A stretch of DNA of 6,310 nt from Opitutia bacterium (lineage in GTDB: Bacteria; Verrucomicrobiota; Verrucomicrobiia; Opitutales; Coraliomargaritaceae): contig JABJQI010000239.1 of the NCBI GenBank assembly GCA_018663485.1, positions 1 through 6,310 on the forward strand, written 5' to 3'. This document shows positions 1-5,999 of the stretch, piece by piece; position 1 is the first letter of the stretch; each line of letters opens with the position of its first letter. The notes beneath the pieces are model-generated. The model made no database searches. It saw nothing but the letters and a program-made list of their open reading frames with translations, and was not told the origin of the DNA. Made by a program: the position numbers and the translations under genes.

Positions 1-584
1 CGTGCTTTAGCAAATCGTTTGAGTGTGCCGCTCTGAGATGCCCAGTCGCTGTCGCGCAGGTGCGCGGTGTTGCCGGTCCAGATCATGAGTTCTGGCTTTT
101 CGCTAAGAATGCTTGAAAAAATCCCGTAGCCTCCACCGCGAATTTGATAGGGCGGCTCGAAACCATCTTCCGTTACATAGTGGGCGCCGCCGACGGCGAT
201 TCGCAGATTGGCTGGCGGGGTACGGCCCAGGTAGTTGGTCGGCGTCTTTAAGGTATGTTGCTCCTCGGCGAGCTTGCCGTCGAGCTCGATGCGGTAGTTG
301 TATTTCTTGCCAGGCTCGACTGCGTTGAGTGTGAAAGTCGCGGTGTTGTTGAGGGCGTTGCTAGTTTGGATGGCATCGCTCCAGCGCAGTGCATTGGATT
401 GCCCTTGCTCGGCGTAGGCGACGCGGACTTTGGTTGGGGCATCAGTTTGCAACCAGATGGTGGCTTCGCGCATGTCAATATGGCCGAGCATGGGTCCGGC
501 GACGATATTGGCCCGCAAGTGGGAAATCGCAGTAATGCAGGTCAGAAAAAGCAGTGCGGTGAGATGTCGGGGTGTTGGAAACAT
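1..584 (-). CDS. PhoD-like (alkaline phosphatase D family) secreted metallophosphatase, 3' part missing
   Basis: The first 194 residues of a gene that continues beyond the left edge. The start at 584 is chosen because it gives a clear signal peptide: a basic start (R6, H7), a hydrophobic run over residues 8-20 and an Ala-rich cleavage zone near residue 25. Residues 27-113 look like the fibronectin-III-like N-terminal domain of PhoD proteins, opening with a G-P-M-L-G-H motif and ending near T-L-K-T-P. The phosphatase domain begins around residue 127 with R-I-A-V-G-G, then Y-G-I-F at 153-156 and M-I-W-T-G-N at 167-172, followed by L-R-D-S-D-W at 176-181. From memory of the family, relatives read roughly W-L-G-D-N-x-Y-L-R-E-x-D-W here, so the usual metal-ligand Asp is Asn172, and the usual G-S-C is G-G-A at 132-134. 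The role would be periplasmic or extracellular phosphoester hydrolysis, if still active. The start lies 8 bp after the preceding gene without a clear ribosome site, suggesting coupling. Family call good; activity uncertain. Confidence 0.8.
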   Translation of the reverse strand, partial: MFPTPRHLTALLFLTCITAISHLRANIVAGPMLGHIDMREATIWLQTDAPTKVRVAYAEQGQSNALRWSDAIQTSNALNNTATFTLNAVEPGKKYNYRIELDGKLAEEQHTLKTPTNYLGRTPPANLRIAVGGAHYVTEDGFEPPYQIRGGGYGIFSSILSEKPELMIWTGNTAHLRDSDWASQSGTLKRFAKA

Positions 585-592
585 TATAACTT

Positions 593-1414
593 TTATGAGA
601 CCTTGATTTTCGAGTGACGAGAAAATTGGACCGTGTTCACCATGCGATCAACGAGCGCGGGTCGCTGCATGGAGCTGTCGGTAATTGCGTCGAGTATATT
701 TGAGAGTAATTGCTCGCGTCCGTCTTGACTGAGCATATAGCGCATGCGCACCTCGACTAGTTCGGGTCTGAGCTCTAGCCACTGGGCTTTGATTTCTTTG
801 ACGCGAGGATAAACGCTACTGCGTTTGCAAAGCAATTTGTTGGCGCGAATATCTGGGCAGGTGTCGAGTTTTGCGCTGATGGCTTCGAGGCAATCGCGCT
901 CTTCGTGTGCGAGTGACTCCCAACGGATACTGCAGAGTTCGCAACGTGCTTCGGAGAGCATGCGGTGCAGGGCTGCTTGCTTGATGCGCATGACGAGCGC
1001 GATCCAGCGCGTCGGCCAGTTACCAAAAGCATAAGCTAGAGATGCAAAACGGGACTGAGGGCTTAGCCTGCGCAACTTGTTAACAAGCGCTTCGGTTGAA
1101 ATGGTAGGGCCTTTGTCGGAAGTACCTTCGATCAAGGCTTGCGCAAGCATGAACTCGAAGTCGGAGAGCCGCTCAGTGTAGGGCAGGTTTTGCCACAGCT
1201 TATTAAATAGCTGCGTGACGCGTGCGATGCGCAGCTGGGTCGGCTCTGCAAAGGAGCAGCCGAAGAATGTCTGCGCCAGATCGATGTAGTTGGAAGCTAG
1301 CGCTAAATATTGCTCTCGATTCCCGCGTTTAGCGGCTTTGAGCTGAGAACGTGCAGCCTTACGAACAGGATCTGAACACTTGAGCCAACCATAGAAACGG
1401 CGTATGTTACTCAT
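593..1414 (-). CDS. Divergent ECF sigma factor-like protein with C-terminal extension
   Basis: A 273-residue soluble protein with no signal peptide or membrane segment. Two stretches recall sigma-70 family domains. Residues 34-95 resemble region 2: a helical Y-L-A-L-A start, then L-F-N-K-L-W-Q-N-L-P (69-78) where ECF factors have a 'VFLRLWRxLP'-like helix, and a D-F-E-F-M-L segment. Residues 113-160 resemble region 4: K-L-R-R-L-S-P-Q-S-R (113-122), then W-I-A-L-V-M-R-I (137-144) and L-H-R-M-L-S-E-A-R (149-157), matching 'LPxxxR ... IAxxLxI ... LHRARxxL'. The remaining 110 residues are helical with several Cys (158, 161, 174, 186, 196) and unrecognised. Typical promoter-contacting residues cannot be verified by eye, so this could be an active sigma factor, a degenerate one, or chance resemblance. 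The start at 1414 avoids overlap with the upstream gene; an upstream ATG at 1468 would overlap it by 34 bp. It is the middle gene of a three-gene unit, 20 bp after its neighbour. Confidence 0.6.
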   Translation of the reverse strand: MSNIRRFYGWLKCSDPVRKAARSQLKAAKRGNREQYLALASNYIDLAQTFFGCSFAEPTQLRIARVTQLFNKLWQNLPYTERLSDFEFMLAQALIEGTSDKGPTISTEALVNKLRRLSPQSRFASLAYAFGNWPTRWIALVMRIKQAALHRMLSEARCELCSIRWESLAHEERDCLEAISAKLDTCPDIRANKLLCKRSSVYPRVKEIKAQWLELRPELVEVRMRYMLSQDGREQLLSNILDAITDSSMQRPALVDRMVNTVQFSRHSKIKVS

Positions 1415-1434
1415 AGCACTTTCGAAATTAAGAG

Positions 1435-2127
1435 TTAGTCTTGGTCTCCGCGAGGGCGACGTTGGCACTCAATACGGCAATCGCTCATCACACGGATCCA
1501 CATCTCGCGCAGATCAAATATTCGGATTTGATTTTCTTGGCGAAAGCTGGCGAGGAATTCTGGGTCCGGATGTGTTACTTGGTCGTGTAGTGCCAAAGTT
1601 TGGTTCAGTGCACTCAAACTATTCTTGAGATGACAAATCGTCAGACCAAAATCACCAAGGTCGATGGCCTGAATTGATAGTAAAACGTTCATTTCTGCCT
1701 GATGTAAACTATTGGCGTAGTTCCAGCAGAGCTTCGGCGAAAGATAATTCTGGCTGTGTGCCATGTAGTGTTCCCAGCTCTCGTGCAGATAGCGGTACAG
1801 AGCACGGGTCACCACAATCACAGGGTGGCGATGCAGGGTGTACGGGGTGTTGTCGCTGGCATCGAAACGCGCCTCGGCTTCTTCTGCGGATTCTGGCGTG
1901 TTAAATTCGTCAGTCAGCGAAATATCTTCAGCATCCCAGCCCATCTGCACGGCCACTTCATCGAGATGGTTGGACTTGTGCTTGAGCGTGTTGTAGATCG
2001 AAAGAAATTTGGCGGTATCTTGGTCGGAACCTTTTAGATACTTTCGCCATTGGTATTCATTCCAATGTGGCTCGCTGGGTGTTTCGTCCCAGTTGCCGTC
2101 GGAATGCTCAAAATTTGGATCGCTCAT
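1435..2127 (-). CDS. Unrecognised soluble helical protein, first gene of the left operon
   Basis: A 230-residue protein whose family I do not recognise. It has no signal peptide and no membrane segment. The first 90 residues are acidic and rich in Trp (13, 22, 27, 64), with an H-W-N-E-Y-Q-W-R-K-Y-L patch at 21-31 and a very acidic linker at 65-92. Residues 97-215 look like long amphipathic helices, possibly a helical bundle, with the motif H-R-H-P-V-I-V-V at 99-106 and H-E-S-W-E-H-Y at 115-121. The C-terminus is basic then acidic (R-R-P-R-G-D-Q-D). The gene is closely followed by the sigma-like gene (20 bp), so the two may act together, for example as a regulatory pair; this is only inferred from position. 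The start at 2127 is the first ATG of the frame and gives a plausible N-terminus, but no strong ribosome-binding site precedes it. The long open frame and the close spacing to the next gene support it being real. Confidence 0.75.
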   Translation of the reverse strand: MSDPNFEHSDGNWDETPSEPHWNEYQWRKYLKGSDQDTAKFLSIYNTLKHKSNHLDEVAVQMGWDAEDISLTDEFNTPESAEEAEARFDASDNTPYTLHRHPVIVVTRALYRYLHESWEHYMAHSQNYLSPKLCWNYANSLHQAEMNVLLSIQAIDLGDFGLTICHLKNSLSALNQTLALHDQVTHPDPEFLASFRQENQIRIFDLREMWIRVMSDCRIECQRRPRGDQD

Positions 2128-2175
2128 AGTGTTCGGATCATGTCCGATGCTGCTGAATCTGTATTTATGATTTTA

Positions 2176-2209
2176 AAAATCAACTCCCTTTTCAGTCTGA
2201 GTTGATTTT
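2176..2209. promoter_or_regulatory. Perfect 11-bp inverted repeat in the divergent promoter region
   Basis: The arms AAAATCAACTC (2176-2186) and GAGTTGATTTT (2199-2209) are exact reverse complements around a 12-base spacer. The site lies between the divergent starts at 2127 and 2302, an AT-rich stretch of about 174 bp that must hold both promoters. It could be an operator for a dimeric regulator or a stem-loop in a leader transcript. A terminator role is less likely, because no gene end is nearby and no run of T follows either arm. Each arm contains TTGATT on one strand, which resembles a -35 element, but no well-spaced -10 partner is convincing. Confidence 0.45.
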
Positions 2210-2301
2210 GCTTTAATTAAATTACGAAGGCAGGCATATATTGATAAATAATCAAAGCATCCGTAGTGCCAATTCTGCACGCTCTCCACGATTTTATAAT
2301 T

Positions 2302-2583
2302 ATGACTTTAAGTATTTTCCGTATGAATTGTTGGTTCGAAGGCCATGTCCAAGGCGTCGGTTTTCGCTATCAGACCATGAGCGTGGCAAAGGGCTTCGAG
2401 GTGGCTGGAACGGTGCAAAATCTTACTGATGGGCGTGTGCATCTCTATGTCGAGGGCGAGGAGTCTGAAGTTCAGGCCTTTCAACGAGCGGTTGCAGATG
2501 AGTTGAAAAGCTATATCCGCCAGTCTGAGATCAAAACCGATAGCGGCCCACGCACCTGCCGAAGTTTTCGTATTTTACAATAA
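2302..2583 (+). CDS. acyP: Acylphosphatase
   Basis: A 93-residue acylphosphatase, which hydrolyses acyl phosphates such as carbamoyl phosphate or acetyl phosphate in the cytoplasm. The signature G-H-V-Q-G-V-G-F-R lies at residues 14-22. The catalytic Arg is R22 and the catalytic Asn is N40 in G-T-V-Q-N-L-T-D-G-R-V (36-46). Their 18-residue spacing matches the well-known enzymes (R23 and N41 in the human protein). The C-terminus ends in the expected F-R-I-L strand. The start is uncertain. ATG at 2302 gives a normal length; ATG at 2323 (86 residues) also keeps the whole domain; ATG at 2266 would add an unconserved tail. None has a strong ribosome site. The gene stops one base before the ABC ATPase start, so the two are probably translated in coupled fashion. 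A functional tie to the exporter is not evident from sequence. Confidence 0.93.
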   Translation: MTLSIFRMNCWFEGHVQGVGFRYQTMSVAKGFEVAGTVQNLTDGRVHLYVEGEESEVQAFQRAVADELKSYIRQSEIKTDSGPRTCRSFRILQ

Positions 2584-2584
2584 T

Positions 2585-3475
2585 ATGAGTTATCCAGCGA
2601 TTAGTATTAAGAGCCTGACTAAGGATTTCTCGGTTGGCATGCGTGGCGTGAAGCTTCGTGCGGTCGACGATTTGAATCTTGAAGTGGGCGACAATGAAAT
2701 TTTCGGCCTTATTGGGCCGAATGGCTCTGGTAAAAGCACCACGATCAAAGTCGTACTGGGGCTGCTCGATGCCTCAATCGGGGAGTGTCATATCTATGGC
2801 AAGCCCAGCCACACTGTGGCCGCGCGGCATAGTGTGGGTTTTCTTCCCGAAGCACCGTATTTTTACCGCTATTTGTCTGGCCGCGAGCTGGTGCGCTTTT
2901 ACGCACGGATTTGTGGCGTTTCGCGTGGCAAAATTGCTAAGCAGGTGGATGAGGTGATTGCGTTGGTCGGTATGACAGAGGCTGCACATCGCCGCGTCGG
3001 CACTTATTCGAAGGGGATGTTGCAACGCATCGGATTGGCGCAAGCATTGGTACATGATCCGCGGTTAGTGATTCTCGATGAGCCGACGGCTGGGGTTGAT
3101 CCACTTGGTTCGGCAGCGATTGCGGAGATCATCCGTGAGCTGAAACGGCGTGGTAAGACAGTGCTGCTTTGCTCACATTTATTAGCGCAAATCGAAGGGC
3201 TGTGCGACCGTGTGGCGATTCTTCATCGTGGCACGTTGGTCCGTGAGGGCCGCGTCGACGATTTGGTGCAGGAAAAAGATGTGCAGGCGCTGGTAGTTGA
3301 AGGTCTGAGCGCCGATGGGCTTGCAGCTGTGAAGGATACGATTGCTGGGCAGGGCGGGCAGCTTTGTCGAGTGGAGAAGCCGCGATTGAGTTTGGATTCG
3401 CTCTTTTTACAAGAAGTTGAACAACGCGAGGCCGCGCGCAGCACTGATTCACAGATAGAAGGAGGCACAGAATGA
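2585..3475 (+). CDS. ABC transporter ATP-binding protein (ABC-2 export type)
   Basis: A complete 296-residue ABC ATPase. Walker A is G-P-N-G-S-G-K-S-T at 44-52, the signature is Y-S-K-G-M-L-Q-R at 141-148, Walker B is L-V-I-L-D-E-P-T at 161-168 with catalytic E166, the D-loop is G-V-D-P (170-173) and the switch His is H198 in C-S-H-L-L. At the Q-loop position the residue is Glu (F-L-P-E-A-P-Y-F-Y, E89), a variation I recall from CcmA/NatA-like export ATPases. Residues from about 220 to 296 form the C-terminal extension seen in this group, possibly regulatory. The protein should dimerise and power the permease encoded next. Translation is probably coupled on both sides: TAA-t-ATG at the start, and its TGA stop overlaps the permease ATG. 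No Shine-Dalgarno site precedes it, which fits coupling from the acylphosphatase gene. The substrate cannot be told from sequence. Confidence 0.95.
   Translation: MSYPAISIKSLTKDFSVGMRGVKLRAVDDLNLEVGDNEIFGLIGPNGSGKSTTIKVVLGLLDASIGECHIYGKPSHTVAARHSVGFLPEAPYFYRYLSGRELVRFYARICGVSRGKIAKQVDEVIALVGMTEAAHRRVGTYSKGMLQRIGLAQALVHDPRLVILDEPTAGVDPLGSAAIAEIIRELKRRGKTVLLCSHLLAQIEGLCDRVAILHRGTLVREGRVDDLVQEKDVQALVVEGLSADGLAAVKDTIAGQGGQLCRVEKPRLSLDSLFLQEVEQREAARSTDSQIEGGTE
3461..3465 (+). promoter_or_regulatory. Strong Shine-Dalgarno site for the permease
   Basis: GGAGG lies inside the end of the ATPase gene, 6 bases before ATG 3472, and decides that start over the in-frame ATG at 3484. It is the only strong Shine-Dalgarno sequence seen ahead of a gene in this window; the other starts have weak or no such site. 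Confidence 0.8.
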
Positions 3476-4314
3476 TCGGATTAATGGATTCTATTGCTCG
3501 TATTCGGCTGATCGCCGGCAATACGTTTCTCGAGGCAGTGCGGCAGAAGTTTTTCAATTCGTTGCTGCTGATATCGGTGGCGCTGGTGGTGAGTTCGACC
3601 TTCTTTCAACAGTTTGACTTTGGCACGGGCGAGCTCAAGTTCATCACCGACTTCGGCTTTGGCGCGCTGTTCTTTTTCGGCTCGATTCTATCGATCGCAG
3701 CCACGACGCAGCTGTTCTTTAGCGAAATCGAGAATCGTACGGCGCTGATGATTTTGGCCAAGCCAATCTATAAACTAGAGTTCCTCGCCGGTAAATTCCT
3801 TGGCGCGCATATGCTGATGCTAGTCTTTACCACCGTCATCATACTGGTGCTGAGTGGCATTCTCTATTGGCGCGAAACAATCCTGATGGCGCGGCTCGGT
3901 GAGGAATTCGTCGATGGACGTTTGATCCGCTACGGCGATTTATTGATCTTTGGCCTGCTGCAATGGATGAAATTTGGTGTTTTGAGCGCAATTGCTCTGT
4001 TTATTGCCAGCTTCTCTAATACGAATCTCTACACTGTGGTGGTGTCGTTCTTCATGCTGATTATTTGCCAACTGCAATATATTGCGCGCGATGCTTATTC
4101 ATCGATGGAGGCAGGCATCGGTGCGTGGTCAGTGCGTGTGCTCGGCTTGATCTTTCCGAATTTTCAATTATTCAATGTCGGCGATCAGATGGTGTTTGCT
4201 TCGAGTACTCCGCTGCCAAGCGGTACGGTGCTGCAGATTGTCCTTTACGGGCTTATTTATACCGTTGCATTCATTTTGCTCGCGCAGGTGAACTTCAAAA
4301 AACGGGAAATTTAA
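3472..4314 (+). CDS. ABC-2 type transporter permease
   Basis: A 280-residue integral membrane protein with about six hydrophobic segments, at roughly 28-46, 61-83, 110-132, 157-181, 187-204 and 253-273. The motif E-I-E-N-R-T-A-L-M-I-L-A-K-P-I (85-99) after the second segment is characteristic of ABC-2 permeases of the NosY/NatB-like group, where the cytoplasmic coupling region reads 'E-x-E-x-x-T-x-x-x-L-x-x-P'. A P-N-F-Q-L-F-N-V stretch (229-236) lies before the last helix. It should form the membrane channel for the ATPase encoded upstream; two copies would be expected per transporter, since only one permease gene is present. Its ATG overlaps the ATPase stop (ATGA) and has a strong ribosome site, so equal production is likely. 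The next gene follows after 3 bp. Substrate unknown; export is inferred from the family. Confidence 0.92.
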   Translation: MIGLMDSIARIRLIAGNTFLEAVRQKFFNSLLLISVALVVSSTFFQQFDFGTGELKFITDFGFGALFFFGSILSIAATTQLFFSEIENRTALMILAKPIYKLEFLAGKFLGAHMLMLVFTTVIILVLSGILYWRETILMARLGEEFVDGRLIRYGDLLIFGLLQWMKFGVLSAIALFIASFSNTNLYTVVVSFFMLIICQLQYIARDAYSSMEAGIGAWSVRVLGLIFPNFQLFNVGDQMVFASSTPLPSGTVLQIVLYGLIYTVAFILLAQVNFKKREI

Positions 4315-4317
4315 GCG

Positions 4318-5208
4318 ATGTCTGTTGGTAACTGTCTCACTCACTGTATATTTCTGCGTTTGCGCAGTGTTTGCACCGTGTTGTTAGTTTTGATCTTGTT
4401 GGGCGCAGTGATGCGACCGATTGAAGCACCAGCATGGCAGGTCGTAAAGGCACGACAACCAGAGATGAATCTGCAAGCGTTTGAAGGTGCCCTCGGGCAG
4501 GGACTCGTTGTCGGTGTACTCGGTGGCTTTCGTGCCGTGATGGCCGATTTTTTGTGGATCCGTACCAACACCATTTGGGAGCGACGCGATCGGGTGAAAC
4601 TCAATGCGATGGTGCGGCTCGTCACAACACTCGATCCGCGGGCAGATTTTTTCTGGATTAATGGAGCGCGCATGATCGCTTATGATGTGCCAAATTGGCG
4701 GATTCAGGAAGAGGGTGGCTATGCGGATGTGCCGAATAGCCGTCAGCAGGCGCTGGATCGTGAGCAAGCTGAGCAAGCCTTTGCAATGCTGGCACGTGCT
4801 CGCGAGTTTCACCCGAATAAAGCGAAGCTCTATTTGGAAGTCGGGCAGATTTATTTGAATCGTTTGAAAGACAGTGCGAATGCAGCGAAGTGGTTTCTTC
4901 TCGCCTCACAGCAAGCAGACGCGCCGTATTTCGCAGCTCGTATTTATGGCGAACTGCTACGCCGTGAGGGCAAGAATATCGAGGCGTATGACTTTCTTAA
5001 ACAATTGCATACTAACCTGCCGGATGATCCCTTTGCACAGAAGCCAATCATTTACGACCGTATTCGCGAGTTGGAGCAGGAATTGAAGATACCGCTGTGG
5101 CAGTGTTTTCAGCCAAAGGTGGCAGTTGAGACTTTGCCAGTAGAGGCGAGCTTGGAAGAGCAGGTCCAGATGTTGGAAAAAGAGCATTGTCACGACCACG
5201 CACATTAG
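4318..5208 (+). CDS. Membrane-anchored TPR-like helical-repeat protein linked to the ABC exporter
   Basis: A 296-residue protein with one N-terminal hydrophobic helix (about 17-32) after a short basic segment, so it is probably anchored in the inner membrane with the body outside the cytoplasm. Residues 66-91 carry G-V-L-G-G-F-R-A-V-M-A-D-F-L-W then an I-W-E-R-R-D motif. This matches, from memory, a family in Verrucomicrobia, Planctomycetes and Deltaproteobacteria that reads 'LGGxRxxxADxLWxRA' followed by helical pairs. Residues 145-235 look like two or three TPR-type helix pairs (A-F-A-M-L-A-R-A-R-E-F-H-P-N, then Y-L-E-V-G-Q-I-Y-L). The tail ends in an E-H-C-H-D-H-A-H cluster that may bind metal. 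The start 3 bp after the permease stop supports a shared function: a periplasmic partner or scaffold for the exporter is inferred. No ribosome site is evident. It is the last gene of the plus-strand operon. Confidence 0.85.
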   Translation: MSVGNCLTHCIFLRLRSVCTVLLVLILLGAVMRPIEAPAWQVVKARQPEMNLQAFEGALGQGLVVGVLGGFRAVMADFLWIRTNTIWERRDRVKLNAMVRLVTTLDPRADFFWINGARMIAYDVPNWRIQEEGGYADVPNSRQQALDREQAEQAFAMLARAREFHPNKAKLYLEVGQIYLNRLKDSANAAKWFLLASQQADAPYFAARIYGELLRREGKNIEAYDFLKQLHTNLPDDPFAQKPIIYDRIRELEQELKIPLWQCFQPKVAVETLPVEASLEEQVQMLEKEHCHDHAH

Positions 5209-5291
5209 CAACACGCTTGCAATTGAAGCTTATTGAGCGGTCAGGTCTGGGCACTCGCTACCGACATTATGCTTTTTAAAAATGCGTCAGG
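5209..5291. other. Convergent intergenic spacer without a clear terminator
   Basis: This 83-bp gap separates the ends of the plus-strand exporter operon and the minus-strand NusG-like gene. A 10-bp self-complementary TTTTTAAAAA (5273-5282) could act weakly in both directions, and GCTT/AAGC arms around 5216-5230 are too short to trust. No GC-rich stem with a T-run was found for either gene. Confidence 0.5.
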
Positions 5292-5873
5292 CTACTCTGC
5301 ATTATCAGCTAGTAGAATATCGTCGGCACTGACAGCTACTGTAATCTCGTTGCCGAGAAATTCAAGCAGCACCTGGATGCGGTTGGTCGCGGAAAGTTGT
5401 GCGAGCACTTTGCCGTTGAGGCCTTGTAGGGAGCCAGATGAAAATTTAACCTGTGCGCCTGGTGCGATGCTGGGATCGGGTGCTTCGATGATGCCTTCGG
5501 GCACACTGGCGCGGAGATCTTCGATTAGCTGCTCGGGTAGTGCTCGACGCTCGCCTTGTTGCACGAGTTGACTGACGCCTTGTGTATGGATGACGCGGCG
5601 ATAATTATCGCGCAGCGAAAACTTGGCAAAGATATAACCCGGAAACATCGCCTCAACAAAGCGTTTTTTGCCAGTCCGAGTTTTCTTGATTTGACTAATA
5701 CGTGGACAAAAGACTTCTACGGATTCGATTTTTGCGAGAATCGCGGCGGCAATGTGCTCACGCTTAGTTTGCGTGCGTAAGCAAAACCATTCGAGAGGAG
5801 AGGCGGGAAGGGAGCTATCTGGCGGAGTCGGCATAGTAAAGGCAGGATTCTCACTGCTACGCTTCAGAGGCAT
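5292..5873 (-). CDS. NusG-family transcription antiterminator, RfaH/UpxY-like
   Basis: A 193-residue NusG-family protein. The NGN domain covers about 27-120: W-F-C-L-R-T (29-34), K-R-E-H-I-A (37-42), V-F-C-P-R (54-58), F-P-G-Y-I-F-A-K-F (77-85) and V-I-H-T-Q-G-V (94-100). The KOW domain follows at about 136-188, with P-G-A-Q-V (138-142), L-Q-G-L-N-G-K-V (149-156) and V-L-L-E-F-L-G (168-174). That last strand is like specialised paralogues (RfaH, UpxY and relatives) rather than housekeeping NusG. The absence of secE and ribosomal genes nearby also argues for a specialised role: binding RNA polymerase and promoting read-through of particular long operons, often for polysaccharides. The targets are not in this window. 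The first ATG at 5873 adds a 26-residue Pro/Ser-rich tail before the domain; ATG at 5834 (180 residues) is an equally possible start. Neither has a clear ribosome site. Confidence 0.9.
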   Translation of the reverse strand: MPLKRSSENPAFTMPTPPDSSLPASPLEWFCLRTQTKREHIAAAILAKIESVEVFCPRISQIKKTRTGKKRFVEAMFPGYIFAKFSLRDNYRRVIHTQGVSQLVQQGERRALPEQLIEDLRASVPEGIIEAPDPSIAPGAQVKFSSGSLQGLNGKVLAQLSATNRIQVLLEFLGNEITVAVSADDILLADNAE

Positions 5874-5913
5874 TATGACAACGGTAAATAATGGATTTGG
5901 TGTGAGTTTTTAT

Positions 5914-5931
5914 TCGTTATTTCTTTAACGA
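5914..5931. promoter_or_regulatory. Small inverted repeat upstream of the NusG-like gene
   Basis: The 6-bp arms TCGTTA and TAACGA flank a 6-base spacer, about 40 bp before the NusG-like start at 5873. The position suits an operator or a promoter-proximal site. Short arms of this size arise often by chance, and no convincing -35/-10 pair was recognised in the surrounding 133-bp spacer (5874-6006). Confidence 0.25.
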
Positions 5932-5979
5932 TCACGGTGGTTGGGGCGTAACCGCATAGACTCCAGTCTGACAGTGGAT

Positions 5980-5999
5980 AAAAAAATAGCTAACTATCT
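5980..5999 (-). terminator. Possible weak intrinsic terminator after the repeat protein gene
   Basis: Read on the minus strand, AGATAG pairs with CTATTT around a TTAG loop and runs into seven T. It starts 7 bases after the stop codon of the right-end gene, which is where a terminator is expected. The stem is short and AT-rich (one G-T pair), so termination may be inefficient and read-through into the NusG-like gene is possible. Confidence 0.35.

Noticed and set aside
3..5. Possibility that the PhoD-like gene is a pseudogene because it has no stop in view
   Set aside because: The frame is open to the left edge, so it is simply cut by the window.
255..617. 120-residue plus-strand open frame
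   Set aside because: It lies opposite the phosphatase gene, whose signal peptide and domain motifs are clear; the plus-strand product has no recognisable features.
593..1468. Longer version (291 residues) of the sigma-like protein starting at 1468
   Set aside because: It would overlap the upstream gene by 34 bp, and the extra 18 residues look like out-of-frame sequence. ATG 1414 leaves a normal 20-bp gap.
2295..2300. TATAAT as a -10 promoter element
   Set aside because: It lies 2 bases before the chosen acylphosphatase ATG and has no -35 partner at the proper distance; probably chance in AT-rich DNA.
2266..2301. N-terminal extension of the acylphosphatase from ATG 2266
   Set aside because: It adds 12 residues not expected in the family, without a ribosome site, and a normal-length protein starts at 2302.
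2241..2429. Small plus-strand frame overlapping the acylphosphatase start
   Set aside because: It is a different reading frame over a recognised gene, Arg/Tyr-rich in its overlap, with no family resemblance.
3129..3557. 142-residue minus-strand open frame
   Set aside because: It lies opposite the ATPase and permease, which carry all expected motifs.
4384..4812. 142-residue minus-strand open frame
   Set aside because: It is antisense to the TPR-like gene; His/Ile-rich composition and no recognisable domain.
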